A stretch of 64,000 nt of DNA from Caulobacter sp. 73W (GTDB lineage: Bacteria > Pseudomonadota > Alphaproteobacteria > Caulobacterales > Caulobacteraceae), in NCBI RefSeq assembly GCF_041021955.1, contig NZ_CP158375.1:992001-1056000 (forward strand). The letters run 5' to 3'. The notes beneath the pieces are model-generated. The model was not told the DNA's origin. It worked only from the letters and a program-made list of their open reading frames with translations, and did no database searches. The position numbers were made by a program, and so were the translations under genes. This document shows, piece by piece, positions 1-8,955 of the stretch (position 1 is the stretch's first letter; each line of letters begins with the position of its first letter).

Positions 1-1142
1 CCGGCCGCATCCTGGCCGAGGACGTGGCCGCCATCCGCGATCAGCCGCCCTTCGACGCCTCGGCCATGGACGGCTGGGCGGTGCGGACCGCCGACCTGAC
101 CGGCGCGCCCCTGCGCATCGTCGGCGAGAGCGCGGCGGGGCACGGCCATTCGGCGCCCCTGCAAGCCGGCGAGACCGTCCGTATCTTCACCGGCGCGCCC
201 GTGCCCGTCGGCGCCGACCGCGTCGTGATCCAGGAGGAGGCCGACCGCGACGGCGACCTGCTCATGCCGCGCGGCGCGCCCGGCGCCCCCGCCTATATCC
301 GTCCGCGCGGCGGCGACTTCCGGGCAGGTGATGTGTTGCTGCACAGCGGCGACCTCCTGACGCCCTGGCGGCTGGCCCTTGCCGCCGCGGCGGGCCGTAG
401 CGCACTGGCCGTCGCCCGCCGTCCGCGCATCGCCATCCTGACCGGCGGCGACGAGGTGGTCGCCCCTGGCGAGACGCCCGGCCCCTGGCAGATCTTCAAC
501 TCCGGCTCCGCCGGCCTGCTGGCTCTGGCCCGCCAGTGGGGTGCGGAGGCGCGCGGTTATCCGCTAATCGGCGATGACGAAGACGCCATTGTCGCCCAAG
601 TCACCGAAATCACCGCGCCAGTCTCCGTTTCCGTCACCGAATTCTCCGCCGATCTCATCGTCTTGATGGGCGGCGCGTCGGTAGGCGATCACGACCTGGC
701 CAAGCCCGCGCTCGCCCGTCTCGGCCTCGTGCTGGACGTGGAGACGGTGAAGGTGCGGCCGGGCAAACCCACCTGGTTCGGCAAGCTGACCGACGGCCAG
801 CTGGTGCTGGGCCTGCCCGGCAATCCGGCCTCGGCCTTCGTCTGCGCCGAGCTGTTCCTGCGTCCGCTGATAGAGACGATGCTGGGCGCGGCCCCCGGTC
901 CGGTCATGGAGGCCGCCGCCCTCGCCGCCCCTTTGCCCGCCAACGGTCCACGCGAACACTGGATGCGCGCGCGGTTCGAGCGGGACGAGGACGGAACCCT
1001 GCGGGTCCGCGCCTTCCCCGACCAGGAGTCCTCGTTGGTCACGGTCTTCGCCCAGGCCGACGCCCTGCTGGTCCGCCCTGCGGGAGCCCCCGCCGCCGCG
1101 GCCGGAGAGGTCGTGAAGGCGCTACGCCTCCGCCGGTTGTAA
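1..1142 (+). CDS. moeA: Molybdopterin molybdenumtransferase MoeA (5' partial)
   Basis: MoeA inserts molybdate into activated molybdopterin, the last step of molybdenum cofactor synthesis, in the cytosol. The window opens inside the gene: the frame is open from base 3 (GRILAEDV...), so a few dozen N-terminal residues are missing; the GTG at 24 is internal. Visible family motifs are FDASAMDGWAV near the N-terminus, then in the MPT-binding domain GGDEVVAPGE, LMGGASVGDHD, KVRPGKPTWFG and GLPGNPASAFV. The C-terminal MoeA domain is complete and ends at TAA 1140-1142, inside a palindrome. Confidence 0.95.
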   Translation, partial: GRILAEDVAAIRDQPPFDASAMDGWAVRTADLTGAPLRIVGESAAGHGHSAPLQAGETVRIFTGAPVPVGADRVVIQEEADRDGDLLMPRGAPGAPAYIRPRGGDFRAGDVLLHSGDLLTPWRLALAAAAGRSALAVARRPRIAILTGGDEVVAPGETPGPWQIFNSGSAGLLALARQWGAEARGYPLIGDDEDAIVAQVTEITAPVSVSVTEFSADLIVLMGGASVGDHDLAKPALARLGLVLDVETVKVRPGKPTWFGKLTDGQLVLGLPGNPASAFVCAELFLRPLIETMLGAAPGPVMEAAALAAPLPANGPREHWMRARFERDEDGTLRVRAFPDQESSLVTVFAQADALLVRPAGAPAAAAGEVVKALRLRRL

Positions 1143-1157
1143 AGTAAATACTTTACA
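1138..1157. promoter_or_regulatory. Perfect inverted repeat, candidate repressor operator
   Basis: TGTAAAG, six A/T bases, then CTTTACA: a perfect 7-bp inverted repeat overlapping the moeA stop and lying 27 bp before the start of the next gene. It is AT-rich in a GC-rich setting and has no T-run after it, so it looks more like a dimeric regulator site than a terminator. The regulator is unknown. Confidence 0.4.
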
Positions 1158-1183
1158 CAAAATCGAGACGCCGCACAAAACGC

Positions 1184-3112
1184 ATGCTACTTCATAGGCC
1201 GAGTCCGCGAACCGCGGGCGGGACGGCAAGGTTTCGGGAGCACGGCGTGGGTCGAGCGGGCAAGTTCGCAGTTCATGTCTTCCTGGCCTTCATGGCGGCC
1301 TTCGTGTCCTGCGCCATTTGTGTCGGCGGGACCTGGCCGGTGCCGGCCATCTTCGCCTCAGCATTGGGTTTCGCCGTCTGCGCCGCCGTCGTCGAGGTGG
1401 TGATCCAGATCGAGCGCGCGCCCTGGCGCTTCGTGGCCCTGGGCGACATCCTGCGCCTGGCCCGCTCTTCCGCCCTGGCGATGAGCCTGTTCACCTTCGT
1501 GGTCTGGGCGACGCCGGTCGGCCTGCCCGGCGGCTGGCGCTCGGCCCTGCTGACCCTGATGGTCTATCCCGGCTTCCTGGCCGGCCTGCGCATCATCCGC
1601 CGCGCCATGCACGAAGGCTCGCTGCTGGAGATGTTCACCGGCGGCCATATCGCCACCCGCTCGCCCCTGCTGATCGTCGGCGAGGCGCATGAGGCCGACG
1701 CCTTCCTGCGCGCGCCGACCACGTCGCTGGGCCATACCTACGCCGCCATCGGCGTCGTCTCCCCCTCCCCGCGCGAAGTGGGCGAGGAGTTCCGGGGCGT
1801 CTGCGTCCTGGGCGACATCAGCCAGTTCGACGAGGTGCTGATGCGCCTGCGCGAAAGCAACATCGCCCCGGCCGCCATCCTGTTCCTGTCGCACCCCGCC
1901 AGCCTGCCGGGCCTTGGCCCCGAGCGCCTGGGCCGCCTGAAGAGCGAAGGCGTGCGCCTGCTGCGCCAGCCGGGCGGCGTGGTCGAACTGGCCAAGGGGC
2001 CGTCCGTGGCGGGCCTGCGCGAGATCAGCCTGGAAGAACTGCTGGCCCGCGCGCCGGTGCAACTGGACATGAACGCCGCGCGCGAACTGGTCGCCGGCAA
2101 GCGCGCGCTGGTCACCGGGGCCGGCGGCTCCATCGGCTCGGAAATCTGCCGCCAGGTGGCGGGCTGCGAGCCGGCCAGCCTGACCATGCTCGACGCCTCG
2201 GAAGGCGCCCTGTTCCAGATCGGCCGCGAGATCGCCGAGGCCTGGCCCGACCTGCCCCAGCACGAGGTGCTGTGCGACATCCGCGACCGGGTCCGCCTGT
2301 CGTCCTGGTTCGCCGACAAGCAGCCGCAGATCGTCTTCCACGCCGCTGCGCTGAAGCACGTGCCGCTGGTCGAATCCCACCCCTGCGAGGGCGTGCTGAC
2401 CAACGTGTTCGGCACCCGCAACGTGGTCGAGGCCGCGCGTGGCGTCGAGGCCGCGCACATGGTGATGATCTCCACCGACAAGGCGGTCGATCCATCCAGC
2501 GTCATGGGCGCCACCAAGCGCATGGCCGAGACCCTGGTACGCACCAGCGCCGGCCCCACCCGCTTCAGCGTCGTGCGCTTCGGCAACGTGCTGGGCTCGG
2601 CCGGTTCGGTGGCGACGGTGTTCCAGCACCAGATCGAGAAGGGAGGCCCCGTCACGATCACCGACTTCGAGGTCGAGCGCTATTTCATGACCATCCCGGA
2701 GGCGGTGAAGCTGGTCCTGCGCGCCGCCGCTCTTTCGGCCGCCGAGGCCGAGCCGGAATCCGGCGTCCTGACCCTGGAGATGGGCGAGCCGGTGAAGATC
2801 GTCGATCTGGCCCGCCGGATGATCGAGCTGAACGGCCTGGTCCCCGACAAGGACATCGAGATCCGTGAGATCGGCCTGCGACCCGGCGAGAAGATCAGCG
2901 AGGAGCTGGTCGATATCGGCGAAGTCACCCGCGCCCGCGCGCCGGGTATTCTGGAAGCCATCCCCGGCGCGCCGCTCGTCCCGCTGGCCGAGACCGACCT
3001 GGCCGCCCTGGAAGCCCAGGCCCGCCAGGGCGAGGCCGGCGCCGTCCGCGCCACCCTGTTCCGCATCGTCGAACAGACCCGCCAACTGACCGCCGCCCGC
3101 CGCGCGGGCTAA
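1184..3112 (+). CDS. Membrane-anchored nucleotide-sugar 4,6-dehydratase (CapD/PglF/FlaA1 family)
   Basis: Long-form polysaccharide biosynthesis dehydratase of 642 residues. About four hydrophobic segments lie in residues 28-130, followed by a nucleotide-binding-like linker domain and a C-terminal SDR domain. The SDR part has GAGGSIGSEIC (about residue 310) for NAD, HAAALKHVPLVE (about 385), and SSVMGATKR (about 440), where Met replaces the usual Tyr of YxxxK, as is typical for this membrane subfamily. Relatives remove water from UDP-GlcNAc or similar sugars to start deoxy-aminosugar synthesis for glycans. The start is ATG 1184; a GTG near 1250 is a possible later start. The CDP-sugar locus 6 kb downstream fits a surface-glycan role, but the substrate cannot be read from sequence. 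Confidence 0.85.
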   Translation: MLLHRPSPRTAGGTARFREHGVGRAGKFAVHVFLAFMAAFVSCAICVGGTWPVPAIFASALGFAVCAAVVEVVIQIERAPWRFVALGDILRLARSSALAMSLFTFVVWATPVGLPGGWRSALLTLMVYPGFLAGLRIIRRAMHEGSLLEMFTGGHIATRSPLLIVGEAHEADAFLRAPTTSLGHTYAAIGVVSPSPREVGEEFRGVCVLGDISQFDEVLMRLRESNIAPAAILFLSHPASLPGLGPERLGRLKSEGVRLLRQPGGVVELAKGPSVAGLREISLEELLARAPVQLDMNAARELVAGKRALVTGAGGSIGSEICRQVAGCEPASLTMLDASEGALFQIGREIAEAWPDLPQHEVLCDIRDRVRLSSWFADKQPQIVFHAAALKHVPLVESHPCEGVLTNVFGTRNVVEAARGVEAAHMVMISTDKAVDPSSVMGATKRMAETLVRTSAGPTRFSVVRFGNVLGSAGSVATVFQHQIEKGGPVTITDFEVERYFMTIPEAVKLVLRAAALSAAEAEPESGVLTLEMGEPVKIVDLARRMIELNGLVPDKDIEIREIGLRPGEKISEELVDIGEVTRARAPGILEAIPGAPLVPLAETDLAALEAQARQGEAGAVRATLFRIVEQTRQLTAARRAG

Positions 3113-3121
3113 AGTATTCTT

Positions 3122-3266
3122 CTCCTCCCCTGTAGCGAAGCGTACGGGGGAGGTGGATCGGCGCGCAGCGACGAGACGGAGGGGGCGCTCTGCTGAGTTA
3201 GCGCCCAGTCTGCGCCCCCTCCACCATGCTTCGCATGGTCCCCCTCCCCCGCAAGCGGGGCAGGAG
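3122..3266. repeat. Intergenic palindromic repeat, family A copy 1
   Basis: 145-bp GC-rich imperfect palindrome starting CTCCTCCCC and ending GGGGCAGGAG, with internal GGAGGTGGATCGGCGCGCAG and arms CCCCCTCCACC and GGTCCCCCTCCCCC. It ends five bases from the dnaE2 stop codon. It shares its ends and core with copies at 7903, 22447 and 39356. It could also act as a transcription barrier between the converging genes. Confidence 0.8.
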
Positions 3267-3271
3267 AAAGA

Positions 3272-6200
3272 TCAGTGGAAGTCCCGGCTGCGGATCAGGC
3301 GGCCGGTGATGCGGGATCGCACCTGCATCCCCTCGCCCGGCTCCTCCCTCAAGCGCGGCAGCCAGTGGGAGAGGTCGTAGAACCCTTCCGCCACCACGTG
3401 GATCACCCCGCTCTCGCTCTGCACCTTGCCGTGGATGGCCAGAAAGCCTGAGGTCATCACCGTCCGTCGGTTGGCCTGGAACAGGCGTTGCCAGACCACC
3501 GCGTTCATGGGGCCGGTCTCGTCTTCCAGGGTCAGGAAGGTGACGTTCTTGGCCGTGCCCGGCCGCTGGCGGATCAGCACCAGCCCCGCCACGATCACGC
3601 GTGATCCATCCTTGAGGCCCTTCAGCGCCTCGGCGGGCGTGCAGCCCATCCGCTCCAGCCGCGGCCGGAAGAAGCGCACCGGGTGGTCCTTCAGCGACAG
3701 GCTGACGGTCCGATAGTCCTCGGCCACATGCTGGGTGGCGCTCATCTGCGGCAGGTTCGCCGCCGTCTCGAACAGGGGCAGGCCCGCCAGCAGAGGCGTC
3801 TCCCGCTTGGCGCGGACCTCCGGCGCCAACCCCTTCACCGCCCACAGCGCCTGACGACGATCCAGCCCGATGGAGCGGCAGGCGTCGGCCTCGGCGAGCA
3901 GTTCGAGGGTGCGGCGGTCGATCCCGCCGGCCGCGAAATCGGCCAGGGTCGAAGCCCCCTCGTCCCGCGCCTTCATCAGGGCAAGCGCCTCTTTCTCTTT
4001 GATTCCCTTCACCTGCCGCAAACCCAGGCGGACGGACTTCAACCGGCTGTCAGGATCGGTAGCCGCCTCAAGCGTGCAGTCATAATCGCTGGCCAGAATG
4101 TCGGGCGGACGGACTTCGACGCCATGCTCGCGGGCGTCCCGCACCAGCTGGGCAGGCTGATAGAAGCCCATCGGCTGGCTGTTGATCAGCGCCGCGCAGA
4201 ACACGTCCGGCCATACGCACTTGATCCAGGCCGAGGCGTAGACGAGCTTCGCGAAACTGGCGGCGTGACTTTCCGGGAAACCGTAAGAGCCAAAGCCCTC
4301 GATCTGCTTGAAGCAGCGCTCGGCGAAGTCTGGATCATACCCTCGCGCGATCATGCCGCCGACGAATTTTGGCTTGTAGGCGCTGACCTTCCCATGGGCG
4401 CGGAAGGTCGCCATGGAGCGCCGCAATCCGTCGGCTTCCGGTTCTGTGAACTTGGCCGCCGTAATGGCCAACTGCATGGCCTGCTCTTGGAAGAGAGGCA
4501 CGCCTTCCGTTTTTTCCAGGATTTCTCTCAGCTCGTTTTCCGGCCCACACTTGGGGTCCGGCTTTGGGTAGGTGACCTTTTCCAGCCCTTGCCGACGCTT
4601 CAGATAGGGGTGGACCATGTTCCCCTGGATCGGCCCTGGCCGAACAATCGCGACCTGGATGACGATGTCGTAAAACTGCTTAGGCCGCAGGCGGGGCAAC
4701 ATCGACATCTGCGCCCGGCTCTCGACCTGAAAGACACCGACAGTGTCAGCCTTTCTAAGCATCTTGTAGACCACCGGCCGATCGTCCGGGATGTCGACAA
4801 GGTCGTGGATATCCAACCCATGGTCTTGGCGCAGCATGACCATGCCTCTCTGAATGGCCGTCAGCATGCCCAACGCCAGCACGTCGACCTTCATCAGGCC
4901 CAGGCTGTCGATATCGTCCTTGTCCCATTCGATGAAGGTCCGCTCCTTCATCGCCGCGTTGCCGATGGGCACGGTCTCGTCCAGCCGCCGCTTGGTCAGC
5001 ACGAAGCCGCCGACATGCTGTGAGAGATGACGGGGGAACTCCAGCAACTCGGTGGCCAGAGCCACCGCGCGCTTGATCTGTTCATTAGCCGGGTCGAGCC
5101 CCGCCTGCTTGACGTGTTCTTCAGGTAGGCCGCTTCCCCAACTGCCCCAAACCGTATTGGCCAGGGCGGCTGTGATGTCTTCGGTCAGGCCCAGCGCCTT
5201 GCCCACCTGGCGGATGGCGCTGCGGGGGCGGTAGTGGATGACGGTGGCGCAGATCGCCGCCTTGTCGCGGCTATAGCGCTCATAGACATGCTGCATGACC
5301 TCCTCTCGTCGCTCATGCTCGAAGTCGACATCAATGTCGGGCGGCTCGTCACGATTTTCAGAAATGAAGCGGGTGAAGAGCAGCTTGTGCCGCATGGGAT
5401 CGACGGCTGTCACACCTAGACAGAAGCAGACAGAAGAGTTGGCCGCCGAGCCACGCCCCTGACAGAGAATGCCCTTGGTTCTGGCGTGCTGAACGATGTC
5501 GTGAACCGTCAGGAAATAGTTTGGATAGTTCATCTTCTTGATGAGCGTCAGCTCGGTGCGAAGCTGCGTCTTCACCTCCGCTGGAACGCCTAGCGGGTAA
5601 CGCGTTTTGGCCCCGTCCCAGGATAGCTTGGTCAGATGCTTCATGGCGGTGCTGCCCGGGGGCACAGGTTCGTCCGGGTACTCCTCCCGGATGTGACTGA
5701 GATCGAACCCGATCCGCTCGACGATCTCTACCGACCGCTCCACCGACTCCGGCCAGCGGGCGAACAGGCGCGCCATTTCGGCGGGGGGCTTCATGTGCCG
5801 CTCGGCGTTGGCCTCCAGGCGAAAACCAGCCTCGTGGATCGTGCAGTTGTGATGGATGCAGGTCAGGACGTCCTGCAAGGGTCGCCGTTCCGGGCCGTGG
5901 TAGAGCACGTCGCCCGTGGCGGTCATCGGTGCGCGATGAGCCCGCGCCAGTTCGGCCAGATGCGCCAGGCGCTTGATGTCCTGGGCGGCATAGAGGCGGC
6001 TGGCGGCGACCCAGATCCGTCCGCGCAGTTCACCCGCCATCATCGCCAGGTCGCGCTCGAACGCCTCGCCCAGGTCCCGGGGCGGCACGACCAGGCCCAG
6101 CTGTCCCTCGGAATGCTCGAGGAAGTCCGTCCAGGTGAGATGGCATTCCCCCTTCTTCGCCCGCCGCTGGCCGACGGTGAGCAGGCGGGTCAGACGGCCG

Positions 6201-6460
6201 AACGCCTCTCGGTCGCAGGGATAGACCAGCAGGCTGGGCGTCCCGTCCATGAAGTCCAGACGGCAGCCGGTCAGGGCGCGGACCTTGTGTTTCTTGGCCT
6301 CGGTCCAGGCGCGCACCACACCCGCCAGGCTGTTGCGGTCGGTGATCCCCACCGCCTCCATGCCCAGGGCCTCGGCGGCGATGACCAGTTCGCCGGGATG
6401 CGACGCCCCGCGCAGGAACGAATAGTTCGTCGTCGTCTGAAGCTCCGCGTACCGGGTCAT
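3272..6460 (-). CDS. dnaE2: Error-prone DNA polymerase DnaE2 (ImuC)
   Basis: DNA polymerase III alpha-type translesion polymerase, 1062 residues, the catalytic partner of ImuA and ImuB in damage-induced mutagenesis. The N-terminal PHP domain starts [19 protein letters not shown] with [12 protein letters not shown]. Catalytic aspartates are in [14 protein letters not shown] (about residues 373-386). [18 protein letters not shown] and a C-terminal OB-fold region ([20 protein letters not shown]) follow. ATG 6460 was chosen because it overlaps the imuB stop as ATGA, which implies translational coupling; an upstream in-frame start at 6481 is less likely. It is the last gene of the imuA-imuB-dnaE2 operon, under a LexA box at 8826. 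Confidence 0.96.
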   Translation of the reverse strand: MTRYAELQTTTNYSFLRGASHPGELVIAAEALGMEAVGITDRNSLAGVVRAWTEAKKHKVRALTGCRLDFMDGTPSLLVYPCDREAFGRLTRLLTVGQRRAKKGECHLTWTDFLEHSEGQLGLVVPPRDLGEAFERDLAMMAGELRGRIWVAASRLYAAQDIKRLAHLAELARAHRAPMTATGDVLYHGPERRPLQDVLTCIHHNCTIHEAGFRLEANAERHMKPPAEMARLFARWPESVERSVEIVERIGFDLSHIREEYPDEPVPPGSTAMKHLTKLSWDGAKTRYPLGVPAEVKTQLRTELTLIKKMNYPNYFLTVHDIVQHARTKGILCQGRGSAANSSVCFCLGVTAVDPMRHKLLFTRFISENRDEPPDIDVDFEHERREEVMQHVYERYSRDKAAICATVIHYRPRSAIRQVGKALGLTEDITAALANTVWGSWGSGLPEEHVKQAGLDPANEQIKRAVALATELLEFPRHLSQHVGGFVLTKRRLDETVPIGNAAMKERTFIEWDKDDIDSLGLMKVDVLALGMLTAIQRGMVMLRQDHGLDIHDLVDIPDDRPVVYKMLRKADTVGVFQVESRAQMSMLPRLRPKQFYDIVIQVAIVRPGPIQGNMVHPYLKRRQGLEKVTYPKPDPKCGPENELREILEKTEGVPLFQEQAMQLAITAAKFTEPEADGLRRSMATFRAHGKVSAYKPKFVGGMIARGYDPDFAERCFKQIEGFGSYGFPESHAASFAKLVYASAWIKCVWPDVFCAALINSQPMGFYQPAQLVRDAREHGVEVRPPDILASDYDCTLEAATDPDSRLKSVRLGLRQVKGIKEKEALALMKARDEGASTLADFAAGGIDRRTLELLAEADACRSIGLDRRQALWAVKGLAPEVRAKRETPLLAGLPLFETAANLPQMSATQHVAEDYRTVSLSLKDHPVRFFRPRLERMGCTPAEALKGLKDGSRVIVAGLVLIRQRPGTAKNVTFLTLEDETGPMNAVVWQRLFQANRRTVMTSGFLAIHGKVQSESGVIHVVAEGFYDLSHWLPRLREEPGEGMQVRSRITGRLIRSRDFH

Positions 6461-8112
6461 GCGAACAGCCCGTGCAGCCACCAGCGGGGCTGGGTTTCAC
6501 CGCCATAGAGGCCGGCGCGGAAGATCCAGAAGCGGGCGCCGTCGGCGTCCTCAACCCGGTAATAGTCGCGCACCCGGTCGCTGCTGACCTGATCCAGCGG
6601 CCGCCGCCACCATTCATCGCCTATGCGCTCGGGGCCCTCGGCGCGGGTGACCGTGTGCATCCGTCCCCGCCATTGGAAGCGCGAGGGCGGGTTGTCCGGC
6701 AGCAGGGCCATGGCCTCGATCGGCTCGGGCTGGCGGAACAGGCGCACCGGGCGCGGCTTGTCGGGGTCCCAGCCCTCGGTCAGCTCGGCCAGGGCCTCGC
6801 CCCGGCGCACGGCGCGCTCGGGCACGTGGCTCTGCACCGGCAGGCTGCGGAACACCCGCCCCTCACCCAGGCGCGCGGTCAGGCGGTCGACCAGAGCGGC
6901 GACGCCTTCCTGGGCCAGGGCCTCGGCGTCGGCGTCAAGCCGGGACTGCCGCTCGGCCAGGGTCTCGACCGCCTCCGCGCACAGGGTGGCGACCTCTATG
7001 CCGAAGCCGGGGTCGATCTCGCCCAGCTTGGGCTTCAGCAGGCGGGCGACGGGCGCGGGCGTGCGGCCAGGGCGCGACAGGCCGACCGTCAGGCTGTGCG
7101 CCCGGCCGTCCAGCCGGTGGAAGGTGAGGATGAAGCGCCGCGCGCCCTGTCCCCGCGCGGTCAGGCGCTGGGCCATGGCGGCCAGGATGTCGTCGGTGAC
7201 CCGCTCCAGGTCTTCCAGCGCGCTGATCGGCTCGGCGAAGGCCAGGCGTTCGAACCAGGGCGTCGGCGGGCGGCGGAAAGCGAGGGCCTCCTCCAATCCA
7301 CCCAGGGCCTGATCCACGCGCAACATCAGCCCCATGCCGAACCGGCGGGCCAGGGCGGCGCGCGGCTGGTCCATGATCTTGCCGATCCGGGTCAAGCCCA
7401 GGCGCGGCAGCTGGGCCGTCGCCGCCGGGTCCAGGCGCAGGGCGGCGATGGGCAGGGGCCGCAGGGCCTCGGCCTGCCCCCGCGGGGGGACGATCACCAC
7501 GCGCTTGTCGCCGAACCGCGCCAGGGCCCAGGCCGCGCCCGCCGTGTCGGCCACGGCGGCGCGGGCGGGAATGCCGTTGGCCGCCAGGCGCGCGACCAGA
7601 TCGGCCGCCATCGCCGCCTCTCCCGCCCACAGGTGGGAGACGCCCGTGATGTCGAGGAACAGGCCGTCCAGCCCATCGACCGCCACGGCGGGCGAGAAGC
7701 GCACGCACCAGTCGCACAACACCTCCAGCGCGGCGGCGTCACCCTCCGGATCATAATCGGCGCAGTCCAGCTCCGACACCAGGGCGGCGGCGTCGGCGGC
7801 CTTCTGCCCCGCGAACAGGCCAAGCGCGGCGGCCGTGCGATCCACCGCCGCCAGCTTTCGCGTCCCGGCCTCCGACTGGATGAGGGCGAAGGGACGAGAC
7901 TTCTCCTCCCCCGTGCAACGGGGGAGGGGGACCGCGATAGCGGTGGAGGGGGCGCGACTGGGCTCAGAGTGGGCGGTCGCCCCCTCCACCACCCTTCGGG
8001 CGGTCCCCCTCCCCCGCTCCGCAGGGGAGGAGAGATCAGGCCCGGCGGCGTTCTTCCGGCGCCAGGTGGTGATCGGCCAGTTCGGGCACCACAGCGAAAG
8101 GATACGCGTCAT
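6457..8112 (-). CDS. imuB: ImuB, Y-family polymerase-like mutasome protein, carrying an in-frame repeat insertion
   Basis: ImuB is a catalytically inactive Y-family polymerase homologue that links DnaE2 to the beta clamp during SOS mutagenesis. The 551-residue protein starts [19 protein letters not shown], resumes family-like sequence at [20 protein letters not shown], then [11 protein letters not shown] and [16 protein letters not shown]. Between the two N-terminal blocks are about 45 residues encoded by a 130-bp palindromic repeat (7903-8032) that also occurs between genes elsewhere in the window. The frame stays open through it, so the product is probably a longer ImuB with a Ser/Arg/Glu-rich loop. 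The start at 8112 is supported by the conserved N-terminus; it overlaps the 3' end of imuA by 77 bases. Confidence 0.93.
   Translation of the reverse strand: MTRILSLWCPNWPITTWRRKNAAGPDLSSPAERGRGTARRVVEGATAHSEPSRAPSTAIAVPLPRCTGEEKSRPFALIQSEAGTRKLAAVDRTAAALGLFAGQKAADAAALVSELDCADYDPEGDAAALEVLCDWCVRFSPAVAVDGLDGLFLDITGVSHLWAGEAAMAADLVARLAANGIPARAAVADTAGAAWALARFGDKRVVIVPPRGQAEALRPLPIAALRLDPAATAQLPRLGLTRIGKIMDQPRAALARRFGMGLMLRVDQALGGLEEALAFRRPPTPWFERLAFAEPISALEDLERVTDDILAAMAQRLTARGQGARRFILTFHRLDGRAHSLTVGLSRPGRTPAPVARLLKPKLGEIDPGFGIEVATLCAEAVETLAERQSRLDADAEALAQEGVAALVDRLTARLGEGRVFRSLPVQSHVPERAVRRGEALAELTEGWDPDKPRPVRLFRQPEPIEAMALLPDNPPSRFQWRGRMHTVTRAEGPERIGDEWWRRPLDQVSSDRVRDYYRVEDADGARFWIFRAGLYGGETQPRWWLHGLFA
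7903..8032. repeat. Palindromic repeat, family A copy 2, inside the imuB coding sequence
   Basis: 130-bp element with ends CTCCTCCCCC and GGGGAGGAG and internal GGGGGACCGCGATAGCGG and CACCCTTCGGGCGGTCCCCC. By eye it is nearly identical, and equal in length, to the intergenic copy at 39356-39485. Here it lies wholly within imuB and is translated without a stop. The stop codon of imuA (8036-8038) lies just outside its edge. Confidence 0.85.
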
Positions 8113-8804
8113 TTCCGTCCTCCTTCTGCTGCAGGAGCCATTCGCCGGGCCGTCCGCCCCGGCAGCGTTCAAGCGCGACCCGCCAGCGCGGCGGTCCCAG
8201 CCCCCAGAGAGCCGGCTCGGTCGGGGCGGGGGCGATCCGCCAGCGGGTGGCCGAGGCCGATCCCGACGGCTCCGCCTTGCCCCGCGCCGGTCCGCCGAAC
8301 GGCTTGCGGCGGATGACGAAGCCCGTGGCCCCGCGCCGCTCACAGGCCAACTGCAGCCGCCGCCCAGCGCGCAGGTCCGGCGCCTCCACCTCGCCCACCG
8401 CCGCAACGACGCCGACCGAGCCCAGGGCGTCCTCCAGCGCGGCCAGGGCCTCGGCCTCGTCGCGGACACAGACCTGGATCAGGCGATCGACGGGAAAGCC
8501 CAGGTTGGACAGGCCCGGCGCGTGCAGGTCGTCGCGCCGCAGGATCCAGACCACCTCGCCCTTCGACGCCAGGGCTCCGACCATCAGGGCGGTGAAGCCG
8601 GCCGCGCAGGCGGCGGTCTCCGTCTCCAGCCCCTCGCCCGCCACCTCGTGCCAGCGGCCCAGGGGAAGGCCGCCATGGGGCAAGCAGCCATCAATGCGCG
8701 CATCCCCGAACGGCAGGACCGGACTCGAGAGTCCGAGTCCCCGCCTCCAGGGCGGCGATCTGGCCCTTCAAGGCTGAAAGCCGCGCGGCGCGCGAACCGG
8801 ACAT
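8036..8804 (-). CDS. imuA: ImuA, SOS mutagenesis accessory protein (apparent 5' frameshift)
   Basis: ImuA is a RecA/SulA-like partner of ImuB and DnaE2. An uninterrupted frame runs from TTG 8683 (MPHGGLPLGRWHEVAGEG..., 215 residues) with WILRRDDLHAPGLSNLGF and RCRGGRPGEWLLQQ. The expected N-terminus is upstream in another frame: ATG 8804 gives MSGSRAARLSALKGQIAALE and then runs out of frame, while the +1 frame supplies VLPFGDARIDGCLPHGG, which joins the conserved body. One extra base in roughly 8719-8745, inside a small palindromic patch, would explain this. It may be a true mutation, a sequence error, or a late TTG start. The LexA box lies 22 bp before ATG 8804. The 3' end overlaps imuB by 77 bases. 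Confidence 0.75.
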
Positions 8805-8825
8805 AGGCGGATCTCGTGCTTTTAT

Positions 8826-8840
8826 GTTCTACTTTTGTTC
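8826..8840 (-). promoter_or_regulatory. LexA-binding SOS box of the imu operon
   Basis: GTTC TACTTTT GTTC matches the alphaproteobacterial LexA box GTTC-N7-GTTC exactly. It sits 22 bp upstream of the likely imuA start at 8804, the expected place for a repressor site at an SOS promoter. LexA itself is not in the window. Confidence 0.85.
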
Positions 8841-8955
8841 TAATGAAGAACGCTCGAGGAGTCGAGTCGGCTCCCGAGGCCGAACGCCCCGGCGCGGGTC
8901 TTTATCCGCCCTCTGATTCCCGCTTAGGCTCCGCCCCATCGCAGCCGGAGACCGC

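Noticed and set aside
1358..3085. Long open frame on the minus strand (575 codons) opposite the glycan dehydratase
   Set aside because: High-GC shadow frame: Gly/Ala/Asp/Gln-rich low-complexity translation with no family motif, while the plus strand has a clear dehydratase.
3198..3845. Minus-strand frame overlapping the 3' end of dnaE2
   Set aside because: It is out of frame with DnaE2, and its translation has no motif; it also runs through repeat A copy 1.
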